A DNA stretch of 64,000 nt from Owenia fusiformis (GCA_903813345.2 CAIIXF020000006.1:16992348-17056347); one strand, 5' to 3'; positions 1 to 12,139 are shown, numbered from the stretch's first letter. A program made the numbers and translations. Notes: generated from the sequence alone by a model not told the origin.

Positions 1-206
1 AACAAAAAGAATGATGAGATCATATGAATGTGACATAATAGTAATGTACTAATAATATATCGAGTGTGTCTGGTGTGCCCAGTTTACAAAATATGCCATG
101 TATATCTATTATGCCTAGTATATATAAAAAATATATGCCAAGTAAACATAGTATGCATGAAGGATATTGATGTCAATACCAGAATATTAGCAGATTCCTA
201 GGAGAG

Positions 207-392
207 CAAAGTAAAACCTGTCTAAGTGAACACCTCTCTCTACTTAACACCTGTCTCGAGTAGTCCAGTAAACACCATTCCTCCACACATACTCTATTGA
301 CTACTGTACAAATTACCCTCTCTGCAGTGAACACCTACCAAAACTGAATGTTTTTTCTTGGCAAAAAAATCTTCAATATACATAGGTTTTAC
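207..392. mobile_element. pogo/Tigger-like MITE, copy 1
   Basis: The left end reads like GTAAAACCTGT and the right end like AGGTTTTAC, so the ends are inverted. Inside are repeated AGTGAACACCT and CTCTCT blocks shared with the copies at 3166, 18691, 20933, 27836 and 56982. The better copies have TA at both outer edges, as expected for the Tc1/mariner-pogo superfamily. The right end here runs directly into the TTAA of the next element, so the last bases are disturbed. No transposase is present. Confidence 0.6.
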
Positions 393-396
393 TTAA

Positions 397-1094
397 CCTT
401 TAGCAGACCACCGGCGACCGCGTCCGCCCATTAAAATTTACCGCCAGAATCCACCGGCGGATCCGGACAACACAAATCTAACTTTTGAAAACTTTACTTT
501 TTCCCGCCATTCTTATGATCCAATTAGATTGCCCGATTTATTCAGTCCTTAGTAGGTGACTTCCTGTTGACCTAGAAATGGCGATGTTTCGAAAAATATT
601 TCTCAATTCAACAATTTAAACAGTGTTTAAGTCGTTTTTAGTGAACAAATCGTACAAAATGCCGGCCAAATACGATCACAACGAAAATGTGGAGGAAACG
701 GATTGCGATTTCGAGCTCTTTAGGCTCTTGGAAGCCGATAATGGCCATCGAAAATAGAAACTAGAATATTTTCTGAACTGAAAAGAAGAACATTCGATCG
801 CTGCAAATTCAGTTTTGGATTCTGACCAGACGTTGAATCTCCCCAGGGGCGAAACGGCGGATTCCGGAGGAGTATTCATGGTATATTTATGCCCAGTCGT
901 GTTTATGTACGAAAAAAATTCATGAGAAAATTTTTCTCATGAGCCAGGCTAGTGTATCTTCCCTTTGTGAAAATTTTATCCAGATTCATTCAGTAGTTAT
1001 TAAGATATTAATTATTTAGTCCAGACATATCATTTTTGAAAAATAAGTCAGATGCGTGGGATATATTTGCTGAAATAAGTCAGAGTGCAGAAGG
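397..1094. mobile_element. piggyBac-like deleted element
   Basis: TTAA occurs at 393-396 and again at 1095-1098. Just inside are inverted ends CCTTTAGCA (397-405) and TGCAGAAGG (1086-1094). TTAA duplication with CCY-type ends is the hallmark of piggyBac. The interior is more GC-rich than its surroundings. It holds a 32-codon ORF on the + strand (659-757) with an acidic N-terminus, but no catalytic domain, so this is a non-autonomous deletion derivative. A 21-base palindrome (CATGAGAAAA arms) sits at 921-941. The superfamily call rests on the TSD and ends only. Confidence 0.7.
659..757 (+). pseudogene. short acidic ORF inside the piggyBac-like element
   Basis: ATG at 659 and TAG at 755 enclose 32 codons beginning MPAKYDHNENVEETDCDF. 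The ORF is rich in Glu and Asp, and several piggyBac-type transposases have acidic N-termini. It lies within TTAA-flanked ends and is cut off after the acidic stretch, so I read it as a transposase 5' remnant. It could be a chance ORF. No DDD catalytic motif follows. Confidence 0.35.
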
Positions 1095-1098
1095 TTAA

Positions 1099-2384
1099 TT
1101 TATTCTGCCAACCCTTTAGAATGGGTCTAATGTAAATGTAATAGATTGTGAGGGGGGGGGGTTAACAGACCATGCATGACTAAGGAAGAACAAAAAGATT
1201 AGATACCAGATGAAAAAAGACATTGCATTGATAAGACTTATATGTAAATACTCACCTACAGTGTGTACATTTACAACACTACATAATGTGTGAATGATCT
1301 TAAATCAAGCAGTATGTTCACCAGAGCCATGCATCTAAATTGAGTTATTTCGATTTGAAGGCATCTCTGCAAGCAAGGTGATTATCTTTCTTCTATTTCC
1401 AAATCATCACAGAAGACAAATTTGATCCCACCACTATGGAATTGAGGAAAACATAGGTATTTAAGGTAATATAACTGACGTGATCTTGTTAACAGAAAAA
1501 CAAAACTCAATACCACAGAATAGCATAACAGATAGCAAAGATCCCAAGAGCTACTAATTCTACTCCTTTATAAAAGGGGATATTTAGATACAAATTTAAG
1601 ATAAAACAAGGGGAGGTCAATATATAAACCAATCCAAGGCATCATTTTACCCTCGTATATTCTTTGTAAAATACAATTTCTACTGCTCTGAACTTAAGTC
1701 ATCAAATCATCATTATGTTCAAAGCTTCAGTGATAGCAGATCAGCTCAGGAGAACAGTAAACAGCAGCTAAATCTTGTCTAAGTCAGCTAACTCTCAGAC
1801 CTCCTCCTCACTGATCTAATGCCTCGTTTCTTTGTTTGTAGTTTTACATACACGCCAGCATTTCAAAATTTTAATGGTTTTTCTGAATTATATGCAGGAC
1901 TATTATGATTAGAGGAAATATATGGAGTGAAATTGTGAAATCCAAAACATACAGGGACGGGTCAGCATCCTGGATTCTGACTTTAAAATTGCCTGTGTAG
2001 GCAGACTATATTAATTTGATTTGTAACAAGGTGTAGGCTACAATAATTTAGTTTTATAGTAGGGTAGGCAATATTCATTAATTCAATTTATAAGAGGCGG
2101 TAAGTATTAACATATAGTTAGTCTCATTTGAAGCATCTTATTACTTCATTTACTGTCATTGATTCAATTTATTCTAGTTATTTTAGATAACAAATATTGT
2201 ATAGATTACATAAAACTGAAATCCCCTGGGATATAAAAAGAACATCTAGCAGCACCAGTAAATAAATAAACGAAAATAAATTTCATTAACAATTACTCAG
2301 AAATTTAAATTCAATCCTGTGTGATTTTGTTAAATCATTTTGTTAAGGGGACATGGGTATTAACCAGACCCGATGATACCCTGA
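1099..2384. other. AT-rich non-coding stretch
   Basis: No convincing coding region. A poly-G run lies at about 1152-1162. One - strand donor-like GTGAGT reads off near 1250, but it has no convincing exon behind it. Nothing else seen. Confidence 0.5.
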
Positions 2385-2553
2385 ACTTGCCCAAGATTTT
2401 GAAAATAGGCTTGTACCCACCTGAAAATCCATTTGCACCCACTTGAAAATGAGAAAAATAATGAAAAATGGGCATATTTTGACCAATTTCGGTCTAAATT
2501 GTGAAAATTAGAATTTTGCACCCACTTGAGAAATAATCCTGGGGAGAACACTG
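2385..2553. mobile_element. fragment of the CAGTGATCTCC hAT-like family
   Basis: It shares the body of the intact copy at 9455-9630: a block reading CACCTGAAAATCCATTTG, then TATTTTGACCAATTT, then TTTTGCACCCA. The right end is GGGGAGAACACTG, a diverged form of GGGGAGATCACTG. The left terminus could not be located, so this is a partial or old copy. Confidence 0.55.
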
Positions 2554-3165
2554 TGAAATGTAGTTACTGTATTCACAAAATACACAATGCAATACATGTA
2601 CAGTGTATTATTATATTCATATTATTACATCTATACTTCAATGATCCCGTTAGATCTCCAGACAAGAAATACCAAGTCTGAGAGATTCCTAGGCATTACA
2701 CCCACAAAGGAATACAATCATAAAAATAGAGTTTTCTTCATGCTGGATTAACAAGTCAAATTGCATACAGCTTATACAAATCATGGGCCGCCTTCTACAA
2801 CTCTTATTCTGTAATAATATCAGAAGCTTTCTACAAGAATTTATCATTTTGTTGATCTGGCAGAATGAAACGGAGATATCCCCAAATCGAATTTTTTTAA
2901 TTGACTGAAAAGCATCATGTTTTATCCAATTAAGAATTCACAAATTATTATGTAGTACCAGATGGAATTTGCTGTTGGAAACACTGGACAATCCACAAAA
3001 ACTTCTCAGGTTAACTACCACTAGTTCAGCATATTTGTACCTTTGAGTACATATGTACTTTCCAAACAAAATTTTTAAGGTAAAAGCTGCTTAGTATAAG
3101 CATTTTTCTTCATATACCTGGAGTCTACATATATCCTACTTGAAGTAGGTGGATCATTCCAAGTA

Positions 3166-3333
3166 CAGTATAAAATCTGTCTTAGTGAACACATCTCTCT
3201 AGTGAACAACTGTCTCTAGTAAACACCCTCCACATATATTCTACTGACTTGTATATAAATTACCCTCTCTGTTGTAGACACCTAACAACACTGAACGTTT
3301 TTTCTCAATGTTCAATATACACAGGTTTTACTG
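3166..3333. mobile_element. pogo/Tigger-like MITE, copy 2
   Basis: Inverted ends CAGTATAAAATCTGT and ACAGGTTTTACTG are flanked by TA on both sides (3164-3165 and 3334-3335). The 168-bp body contains repeated TAGTGAACA and CTCTCT motifs. This is one of the cleanest copies of the family. There is no ORF. Confidence 0.7.
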
Positions 3334-3732
3334 TAATGTTCAGGTAAAAACTTGAGGCTGCGGAAATGTCAGGGGAAGTAATTCAAAGTACAAAAGTAAC
3401 ACATACTTTATATTGGGAAAATTGTAACATTTCCAAAACCTGAGTGTAACGCTATGTTAGAATCATGATATCCTACATGTTACTGTAATAACTCATGAGT
3501 TGCATGATTCTAATGAGAAGAATGCTTTGAAGAAAACATAAATTTGATAACCCAAAGCCACATACAATAAACATACAATGAACCAAATGAAAATTGAAAT
3601 ATAAACATGAAATTTAGATCAGTTACATTTACAATATACTGATAAGGGCCATGTGTAACACAATCTCAAAGGTGTAAGTCATTAATTAAGGCACATGTAC
3701 AAATATAACATGTTATTTTCACTCTGTTTCAG

Positions 3733-3836
3733 ATGAAGATGATCAATTCAGATCATACTCCCACCAACAACCTTTCAACAACACATGAGCCACAGAGAGG
3801 ACTTATGGTCTACACAATCAAATCATTAGGAGACAG
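3733..3836 (+). CDS. candidate internal exon of an unrecognised gene
   Basis: A strong acceptor (TTTTCACTCTGTTTCAG) ends at 3732 and a donor (CAG|GTTAAT) starts at 3837. Between them exactly one frame is open throughout, 34 codons plus two bases, beginning MKMINSDHTPTNNLS and ending KSLGD. It ends in phase 2. If the next exon starts at 4925, its first A completes an Arg codon and the frame continues without a break. The residues are polar with no recognised domain. The leading ATG may be internal or the start codon. Seen: splice signals and open frame. Inferred: that it is transcribed and joined to the next exon. Confidence 0.5.
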
Positions 3837-4924
3837 GTTAATTCGGTCATATAATGCAATCTACACTGACAAACAAAGGAAACATAATTAAGTTGGTTAA
3901 GCAAGCAACCTAAATGTACATTAACACAAGACTTGACAATCGAACAAGTGATGCAGTAATGGAATAAAAATACTCGAGGAACAATCAAGCGATTTAGCCG
4001 TACAGGTCAGTGTGAACCTGCACCACAGAATTGCATGTTATAACAGAATTATTCATCAAAGACCATTCCAAACCTAGAAATCCAATAAAAACACACTTGA
4101 AGTGTCTTAACAGATTAAAATTGATCGACAGAAATTGAAGAAGTTAATGATCTACAACTGACAAACAATGAGATAGAATGCAACGATTGTACGTTATAGC
4201 TCATATATTGGGAAGAACATTAGTTAATATGGAATGAATACAATTACAACAAGAAGCTAGTAATCAAACGTGTCAAACCAGACCAAGCATATACTCTGGA
4301 GTAAATGTGATGATATCTCCATCACTATCTTCTTTATTCATGTAAACAGGATTTGGAAAAATTAGAAAGGTGTTGAAAATTATAATGGGATGAATTCCTG
4401 AAGGATACTAGTTCGTGGTGCTAGTCGCTTCATGGTTGCATAATTTGGAGAATTAAGGAGAAAACAAAAATATTCAAATTAATTTGACGAAATTGATTTT
4501 TGTAAGAACAAAATTTTGAGTGGCCCTTTATGTAATGAAAATATTGTAGGCTAATAGTTTCTTCCTAATTCACAGATAAGTCGCAAACAAAACATGTCGG
4601 AAAGTGCCAGTCACTTATGCTATTTCTTTAAAGTATTAATCTAACGCATTGGAGTTTTATACTTAATAGACCTACATCTAAGGTGGTGTAAATACTAGGA
4701 ATCAGAATTGATTCAGGCGTAAAATGTAAACCTAAAATCTGAATTGAAAATAAGCCCCTAAAGAGTGCATTGAATCAAAATACATGTAGATATAAAATAA
4801 GTCTCAAAGTGTTTTATAAGGAGAAGCCCATCACGAGGGGTCTATTGGATATAATTTGGATTGTGCTTGACAAGTGTCAGGCTGGAATAGCATGCCCTAT
4901 GCCGGCTATCGATCCCCATATAAG

Positions 4925-5473
4925 ACGGGACTACCTAAAGAAGGGGAAAGCCCCAGGTGGATTAGGAGTGAAAGATGCCGCCACAAACAGACGAGTTAGC
5001 CTCCCTACGCTACATGTTCCCCATGGGACCCACCGCAGCAGGGAGAGGTCCCCTACCCCCAGTGCTGTCTCGGCATCAAGTCTCTTTCTGGAGCAACCCA
5101 CACCCCCTCTGCATCCCAGTCCCTATATGCCGCACAAAGAACGCAGACACTCTTCATTTACTCCACAACCATCAGTGGCAGCAGGTGCTATATATGGATC
5201 ACATGGCAAGCTGCCGAAACTCACAGAAAGCTGCTGCAGTAGTCGAAGTGATGTAAGAAGTAGTGCTTCAAGGGATAGTTTTGATGTTAGCTCACATGTT
5301 GGACTACTCAATAGCTGTATAGAAGAATTGTCTGAAGACGAAATGTTGACTGCTGGGTGCAAGCTCAATAACAATCTCCCTCATCCCCAAGATAGGTCAC
5401 ATAATCAAGACCATGGGGGGTCAGGATCTTATACTAATCTTATCGCACTTCAAACGAAAGACAGATTAGACAG
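4925..5473 (+). CDS. large exon, Ser/Pro-rich protein of unknown function
   Basis: One frame is open for over 180 codons and ends at a donor (GACAG|GTCAGT). GC content is clearly higher than in the flanks. The product is rich in Ser, Pro, His and Arg, with segments such as RRVSLPTLHVPHG, RSRERSPTPSAVS and PTPPLHPSPY, then a Ser-rich stretch and an acidic EELSEDEM. RxxS-type sequences could be kinase sites. The acceptor is uncertain: AG at 4923-4924 gives phase agreement with the exon at 3733, while an ATG at 4909 in the same frame would allow an alternative start. The same frame reads through the donor to a stop at about 5496. No family recognised; it looks like a disordered region of a larger protein. 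Confidence 0.65.
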
Positions 5474-6612
5474 GTCAGTATTGTTTATCACAGATTAATG
5501 ACATATTAATGATAATTTAATTCAATTAAAAAAATATGGATTGAAGTTTATTGAAAATTTATTGATCTTTGAAGGATAAAAAACACGATGGAATAAGGTC
5601 AATTCTTAATTGAGAATCTTAATAACATTATTGGCTATTCTAGAGGCTTCCATATGTTGCTACTAAATATTCTAAGCATGTTTATAATACCCACTACGCA
5701 CCATAACAGCATATATAAGATGTGTATCATGGATTGAAAAATGTTGGCTATAAATACTAGCAGTTCCCTTGACTACATTACTTGATCTTAAATGTTTTTC
5801 TCTATGAATCTGAAAAATCTGCCTTTTTAAAAATGATCCAATTAAATTAGAATGGCACTCAAGAAATTATAGACTTCATTTCTGAATTATATCTCTCAGT
5901 CTCAATTTCATTAATTTCGGTTGAAAAGTATGAAGACTAAAGTTATATTTACAAGTTACATAATCTTACAAAAATTATGAATTGTTTTTGAGTTTTTCTC
6001 TAAGACAACCTCAAAACAAACAAACATGAAATGAATAAACACATGATGAAAATGAAAAAGTATTAAGTTAAGATATTAAACCATCCTGCCCTGGAAATAC
6101 TCAAGTGTCTCCTCATAAAATAGACTCAGATCATTTAATGATGAAATTCCACTGTAACCAGGGGGTATCTAAAACATTCCCTAGGCACCATACATGTACT
6201 ATGTATATACAAGATGGTGAATCAGCAATGATCTATGAACACATGTGGCCATGCCTTAGTAAATTTGATTAATGACAAAAAGCAGACTTGAAATTGCTAC
6301 TACAACAGCTGATAATCATTTAAGTTTACGATAATCGCTTAATATCTATTTTGATTTTTGTTCTCAGCTTTGCTATGAAGTCAATATAATGTTCAAAGTT
6401 GTCAAAATATGTTTGGAAATAAGCAAAATATTTCAAACAAAAACAAGTCTAATATGACCTTAACAATATTGAAATAAGACAGGAGTATAATCTTCTGATT
6501 TTCCAGCATGCTTTTCCTTTCAATCAACTCATAAAGGTGGCATAAAATTCATTCATCATCTATTAATCTGTTCATTATCAAACCATTAATAGTTATTCCT
6601 CTGGTCGGGTAT
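5474..6612. other. AT-rich, probably intronic
   Basis: No coding region I can support. A short acceptor-like segment near 6503 opens about 10 codons before a weak donor, which is too little to call. Confidence 0.4.
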
Positions 6613-6621
6613 CAAGTAGAA

Positions 6622-6993
6622 TACCCTTTGCATTCGTTTGACTTCACTTCTTAAAAGAGAGCTTCGTCTTCACTCTTTCAAACCAAAATAAACCTGTGAA
6701 CTCACCGCGCCAATCAGTGTTCGTCGGACAAATTTGACCGACATTCTATATATGGTCATTCCTTCTGACGTCATCGTTAAGCCCGGAATTGACCAATGAC
6801 ATGCGCATATTTAATTAGAACGCATTTGGCGTATGTTTCTCCAAGCTCGCTGATTGGTGGAAGAAAGGTCAGCGCGTAGGTCAAAAGTGATTTATTACTG
6901 TCACCGGTACCCGTCGTGGGGGCGGGGCTGCTAAACTGTAATATGGTCTCTACTAGGCAGAGTGTAGTTTAACTAGACTCTGCACGCAGGGTA
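6622..6993. mobile_element. MITE with 9-bp target duplication, copy 1 (Mutator-like)
   Basis: Ends TACCCTTTGCA and TGCACGCAGGGTA are imperfect inverted repeats. The flanks are a perfect 9-bp direct repeat, CAAGTAGAA (6613-6621 and 6994-7002). Nine-bp duplications are typical of Mutator-like elements. The 372-bp body is nearly identical to 56435-56813. It carries CCAAT at 6710 and 6793, ATTGG at 6853, TGACGTCA at 6766-6773 and a GGGGGCGGGGC box near 6918. There is no ORF. Confidence 0.8.
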
Positions 6994-7002
6994 CAAGTAG
7001 AA

Positions 7003-9454
7003 CTACTCTTCTTCATAAATAAGATAATCATTCCTAATTAAATAAATTATCTCATGTGCTTACCTTAGTCCTAAATTAGCCCAGGAATATTATCATTATG
7101 TAACATAGCTAGATATTATGGTATTGCATTGAGAGAATCTGTACTCTGTTAATTTCATCTCAATAATCTCAATTCAGCTCATCATTATGATGATCTACTG
7201 AGACCATGTTTTTCACTTGGCCTTGAATCAAAACTAGGCCTTCATTGTAATAAAATCAAAAATAAATTAAAAAATACATATATAAAACTAAAATCGGTCA
7301 ATATGGTTTCATCAATTTTTGATAAGTTAACTGAATAATTCCATTTCAATGATGCAGGCGATTTATCAAACTGTGACCACTTCTAAACCCCAATTAGCAG
7401 CAAATGATCTAAATGACAACACGCATGTTTCAACTCATGTATCATGAGCCTACACTGGAAAACATACACAAAGTGTCATATCAACTTAAACAGTTAAAGA
7501 TTCAAAATTCCAAAATTCCAAAAAATCAAACTATCATAAGATGAGATGTGAACAAAATAAATAATTCTCTTATAAGCAAAACAGACTCAAATACTTCGCC
7601 AACAGCATATCTGTTAATCAAAAAGTGAAATTCCCAAATACAAAGAGCAGTCAGATAATCTCTACTATGGATGCCATCTAACATAACTCGCTCCAATCAA
7701 TACTATGAGTGAGTGCCGTGTAAGGTATCCCATTGTTAGTGCTTACATTATTCTGCACTTTCACTCATATCCATCAAGATCGTCAAGTGCTTGGGAAATA
7801 CTCTAAAGGCTTCAGTATAATGCAGTTTCGACATAATGTAAAAGCTAATTTCATGGTTCTACACATAAAAGCACAAGGTATTCCTGAAAATTGAAACTTT
7901 CATGACTGATTTTTTTTATCTTGGGAGTTTTTTTTACTTCTTTGCATGAGCTAAACTTCATCAATGCTCTTTGTATAATATAATCATAATTCTTCGATTA
8001 AGCCTATCCAATCCGAATATGTACCCAGAAAAACATGTCATGTCACTTTATTGACATTTTTACCTTAAAGAAAATTGCATTCGTTTCATTATCAAACTCA
8101 TTTCATAATCTAACTCACATTAACATTTTACAAGCATCAAAACTGTAAAATCCATTTTGCGTAATAGTTAAAGGGTATAGTGACTGACATATCGAAATCC
8201 AGGGTATTCCAAACTATGGTATTAAGAGTATTCTACAAAGGGAATAAGATTGCATTTGGCCTTTGCAGCATTTATGACTATGTAAAATATTGATGAATTT
8301 TTACTTGAACAATATACAACTCAGCAGGACCACCCTAAAATAATAGTTTTTCAACAGGAACAATTACGATTAAAATCAACAATAAGTTCAGAAAAAAACA
8401 AAGCAATAAAGATACATCAATAAGAACTCATAATACATCCAGCAGTTGATATGAGATTAATTAGAGTATTGCGCCAAATGGATATGACCAGAATATAAAG
8501 TTTAAACAAGGGGACTTGCATGCACTGTTGGTGGCTTTAGTATTCCACCAGTGTTTTACATTGAACAGGATCCTCATTCCTCACAGATCAATATAGACTC
8601 GGGGATACAATTTTTACCTGTATTATAACACATACTCAACAGTATTGAACAATGTGCGATTATGAAGTTGATCTGACGTGATACATTCGGTACACAACGA
8701 CTAAAATCCTACATGTTAGCCAGTTGTTAAGTTAGTACTGAATCAATATAGCATTAAGGCAAGTTTCGGTACTTTGAATAATTATATTAAATTATGTGCA
8801 GAAAATTAGATTAATAATACATACTCAGAGCTGATCAAGCAAGTGACTAGCGATTGTGTTTTACGATGCGATATATAGCAAATAAAAGAAATGAGAGGGG
8901 ATTATGAATACTAGCACTAAGTTCAAAAGAACAAGATGGGATATGTATAAACTAGTATAAACACTTGTGAATTCGGATATTTACGACATTGACCATGGCA
9001 ACTATAGTCACAGCTATGATGAATACGATGTAAGTTCAACTTTACAACATTTAAATTTTTGGTTAATTGTATGTTGCTGTTTCTTATACCAGTTATTAAT
9101 CACCACGTTGGATGGTTCCCACAACATTTGGGTACCTCTCTCACTGTGTAAACTGCAAAATACTAAAGACATAATTTTAATAGAAAACAATGTACATGTT
9201 AAGCTATAGACAGGACGCCCCTAGCTTCATTGTAGTTTTATCAATAGCAATAAAACACTTATTGATCTAAAAACATATATAATTCAATATCAAGTTAGAA
9301 TACCATAAAGCAATAATATAGCATATAATAAGTGGTAAATGTGCCTCAATTTAGAGATCATCACGGCACTATTGGTTCTAATCATTTACTGAAACATGGA
9401 AATAACCGACATGCTATAAGGGTTTAGTTAAAAAGTATTTGTATACATATATAC
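7003..9454. other. AT-rich, no gene called
   Basis: Nothing firm. A Kozak-like ACCATGG at 8993-8999 is followed by a consensus donor GAT|GTAAGT at 9029/9030, reported under findings as a possible short first exon. Confidence 0.4.
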
Positions 9455-9630
9455 CAGTGGTCTCCTCAGCATTAAAGCAAGTGGGTGCACCACCTACCTG
9501 AAAATCCATTTGTACATTGTTGAAAGTGAGAAAAATCATGAAAAATTAGCATATTTTGACCAATTTTGGTCTGAATTGTGAAAATGAGAATTTTGCACCC
9601 ATCTGAGAAAAAATCCTGATGAGATCACTG
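9455..9630. mobile_element. hAT-like MITE (CAGTGATCTCC family) with 5-bp TSD
   Basis: Inverted ends CAGTGGTCTCCTCAG and CCTGATGAGATCACTG are flanked by TATAC at 9450-9454 and 9631-9635. A second copy at 60120-60835 has a different 5-bp duplication, CTTTA, which confirms the boundaries. CAG termini with 5-bp duplications fit the hAT5-type group, but that assignment is inference. No coding capacity. Confidence 0.7.
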
Positions 9631-9897
9631 TATACATATATACAATGCAATTTATTGATATCAGACCAATATACCAATACGCGATAAGGTTTAATTTCGT
9701 TCAGTTAAGCAACCTCTTGTTTGAAGAGCTCTCATGTATGGTACAACTTCATCTGCATCCGGGTTCTTTCCCATTGGATTACACAGGGGTGCTATTTTCA
9801 ATGCCGCACTGCGGCTCTATTAAACATTTATGTAGAGTTTCATTTGCACAAACGATAGGTATGTATGTAATTAAGATATATGACAAAGCTTTTTGAG

Positions 9898-10254
9898 CTA
9901 TAATCCCCAAATCCGAAGTAATGTGTAGTTAAAATGCCATCCAATTCCAGTGACGTCACTGATATCCCATAAATTGCTCAGACGCCATCGAATATCGAAA
10001 AATATAAATAATGTTACTTTGAATCTCCGATTATCTTTCTGATTATTGAATAGATTGGATAATATAACTATGCTTGAGGGCTGATGGAAGATCAGAAGCT
10101 CAGAAACGTTCAGAGTAATCGACTCGTTCGGCGGGCCAATGAAAATTTGTCCCTTCCAAAGCGATGCATCATGGGAGATATTTATGTAAATTACCACCTG
10201 AACTCTTATCGCGAATAGGAGTATTGATAGATATAGGAGGAAGATGGGAGTCAT
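9898..10254 (-). CDS. hypothetical ORF with signal-like N-terminus
   Basis: An ATG-initiated ORF of 118 codons, long for this AT-rich background. The N-terminus (MTPIFLLYLSILLFAIRV) is a hydrophobic run resembling a signal peptide or signal anchor. It is followed by N-glycosylation-type sequons (NIS, NES, NVS) in the first 50 residues and a second hydrophobic-aromatic stretch (KVTLFIFFDIRW). This would suit an extracytoplasmic protein or the first exon of one. The Kozak context is weak (C at -3). No family recognised and no neighbouring exon found, so it may be a chance ORF. Confidence 0.3.
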   Translation of the reverse strand: MTPIFLLYLSILLFAIRVQVVIYINISHDASLWKGQIFIGPPNESITLNVSELLIFHQPSSIVILSNLFNNQKDNRRFKVTLFIFFDIRWRLSNLWDISDVTGIGWHFNYTLLRIWGL

Positions 10255-11556
10255 ACGCGTGTCAGAGGAGAACGTGTATATGAATATGGGAATGGATGTT
10301 ATATCTAGCTGAGCGGCTTCTCATTCAGGAGAGGATGCAATAATTGATGTGGGTACCTCTGTTGCATCACATGACCTGACTAACAACAAAATGTCACTTG
10401 AAAAATGAACAAATGACTAATTTATTTCAGAAACAGAAAATTAGACAAGTACTAAACATTAACAATGTATATAGTTTCCCCGATCTTTCCAATATAGTAA
10501 TTGAACTGAGAGCCTATCTCTAGACCTCTATACATTAGAAAGCTCAGAGAAAATTACTCTCATTGGTCCCTAATTTCATTTCCATCTATACAGATGGTCC
10601 TAATCTAATCAAAATAAAATAACTCTGCCTGGTAGCCATGTACAGAGTTTCTTATTCAGTATTTAAGGCTTGCTTTTTTGACTGCTATGTCTGAATTATA
10701 GATTTATTGGGTTTATGGATTATGTATTATTTGTTCCCAGATGGTTTGTGAGTTTGAATTTAATGTTGAATTGGTTATTCAAAATAGAAATATATGTCAT
10801 GAAATTAATACTTCTAGCTTCAATACATTGCTATTTTTGAATTTCTTTGTTTTTCTCCTATTGCCACTTGTTTTTTGATTCTCCAACACTAGACTTGGTT
10901 GGAAATATCAATAATGAATTTGGTAAACAGTGAACAAATTTATTGTAGAGTCTGGTATTTTTCATTTATATCTATAGAATATACTAAAATCAAATGTATC
11001 ATAGATGATTAGATGGTGTCTATTCATCAACTGTAATGGGAAAATGAAGTCAATATTGAATATTCAATAATTAAAAAATGACATTCAATAATCCTAAATT
11101 CTTGATTTCGAACTGGTAATTCTTGTATATGGTAATTGTAATGAAAAAATATTTCCTATATCTGGATCCAAAAATCGTATTTTTCAAGGACTAATGAGTC
11201 GAGTTCCTCGTAAATTACCATTTCTTTCTATTATTCTTATTTAGGCATTTATGGTTTCATTGTGAACAATGGATTGTTTCATTGTGAACAATCCACAAAG
11301 CCAGTATAATACCTCAATGATGAACTCCCAGAATCAATAACAATTAATTTCCCCCCAAGGGATTCCTCTAATATACATACATAAATAATTTACTTCTCCC
11401 TCCAAGAAATGAAACGCATAGAATAATTGAGATAAATAAAGATAAGTTGTAAAAACGAATGAAAATTCTAGTTTAGATCATATTTATCGCGCATGTGGGA
11501 AGTTATACAGGAGAAATAATATATCCTGAACATGGACCGAAATCTTCAGTACATCA
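10255..11556. other. AT-rich, no gene called
   Basis: An acceptor-like site near 10429 opens about 31 codons, and another near 11244 opens about 20. Neither has a convincing donor. Nothing else seen. Confidence 0.4.
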
Positions 11557-11628
11557 GAGTTGTCCCGTCCCGTCCCGAGACCAAAGTCCTGAGGGACGGG
11601 ACAATATCGGGAAACCGTGACATCCCTA
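11557..11628. mobile_element. short hAT-like end fragment
   Basis: A GC-rich island contains GTCCCGTCCCGTCCCGAG and its partial inverse GAGGGACGGGAC, and ends in CCGTGACATCCCTA. Read in reverse the end is TAGGGATGTCACGG, a typical hAT-Ac terminus. No clear 8-bp duplication was found, so it is probably truncated. Confidence 0.35.
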
Positions 11629-12139
11629 ACAATGTCACATATAAGGAATTACCAAGGTCTCCTACAATAATCAAATAGAAACCAATGTGGAGTCCTTAGT
11701 GTTAATGTCATTTTAAATATATTCTAATCTATAAGAAATGTAAAGGTCAGGTCGCAATGACTAAAAAAGATGACTAAGCTATGATCATGACAATATTTTT
11801 TTCACAAACGCCCAAACCATTCTGCAGAAGAGTACATCGCTTTAAGTATGTTAAAATCTAATAGTATCCTCGTTCTAATTTCTAATTTGTTTCATCATGG
11901 CCAAGTTATAATACCTAGTTTAATATGAGAATAGCTGATGATTGATAATTTAGGAATGTATGGATGCAGACCATAAATTTCGCTAAGGCTTTTGGCAAAC
12001 ATTTTTGAACCTTATCATTTTGATAATCATCATATCTTTCCAATTTCTAACTAGCTAAATGAAAAGAACTCCATGATGTTACTTCAATGACAATAGTCCA
12101 ATGATATAAATATTCCTTCATTACTCACTTCGAGAGCCA

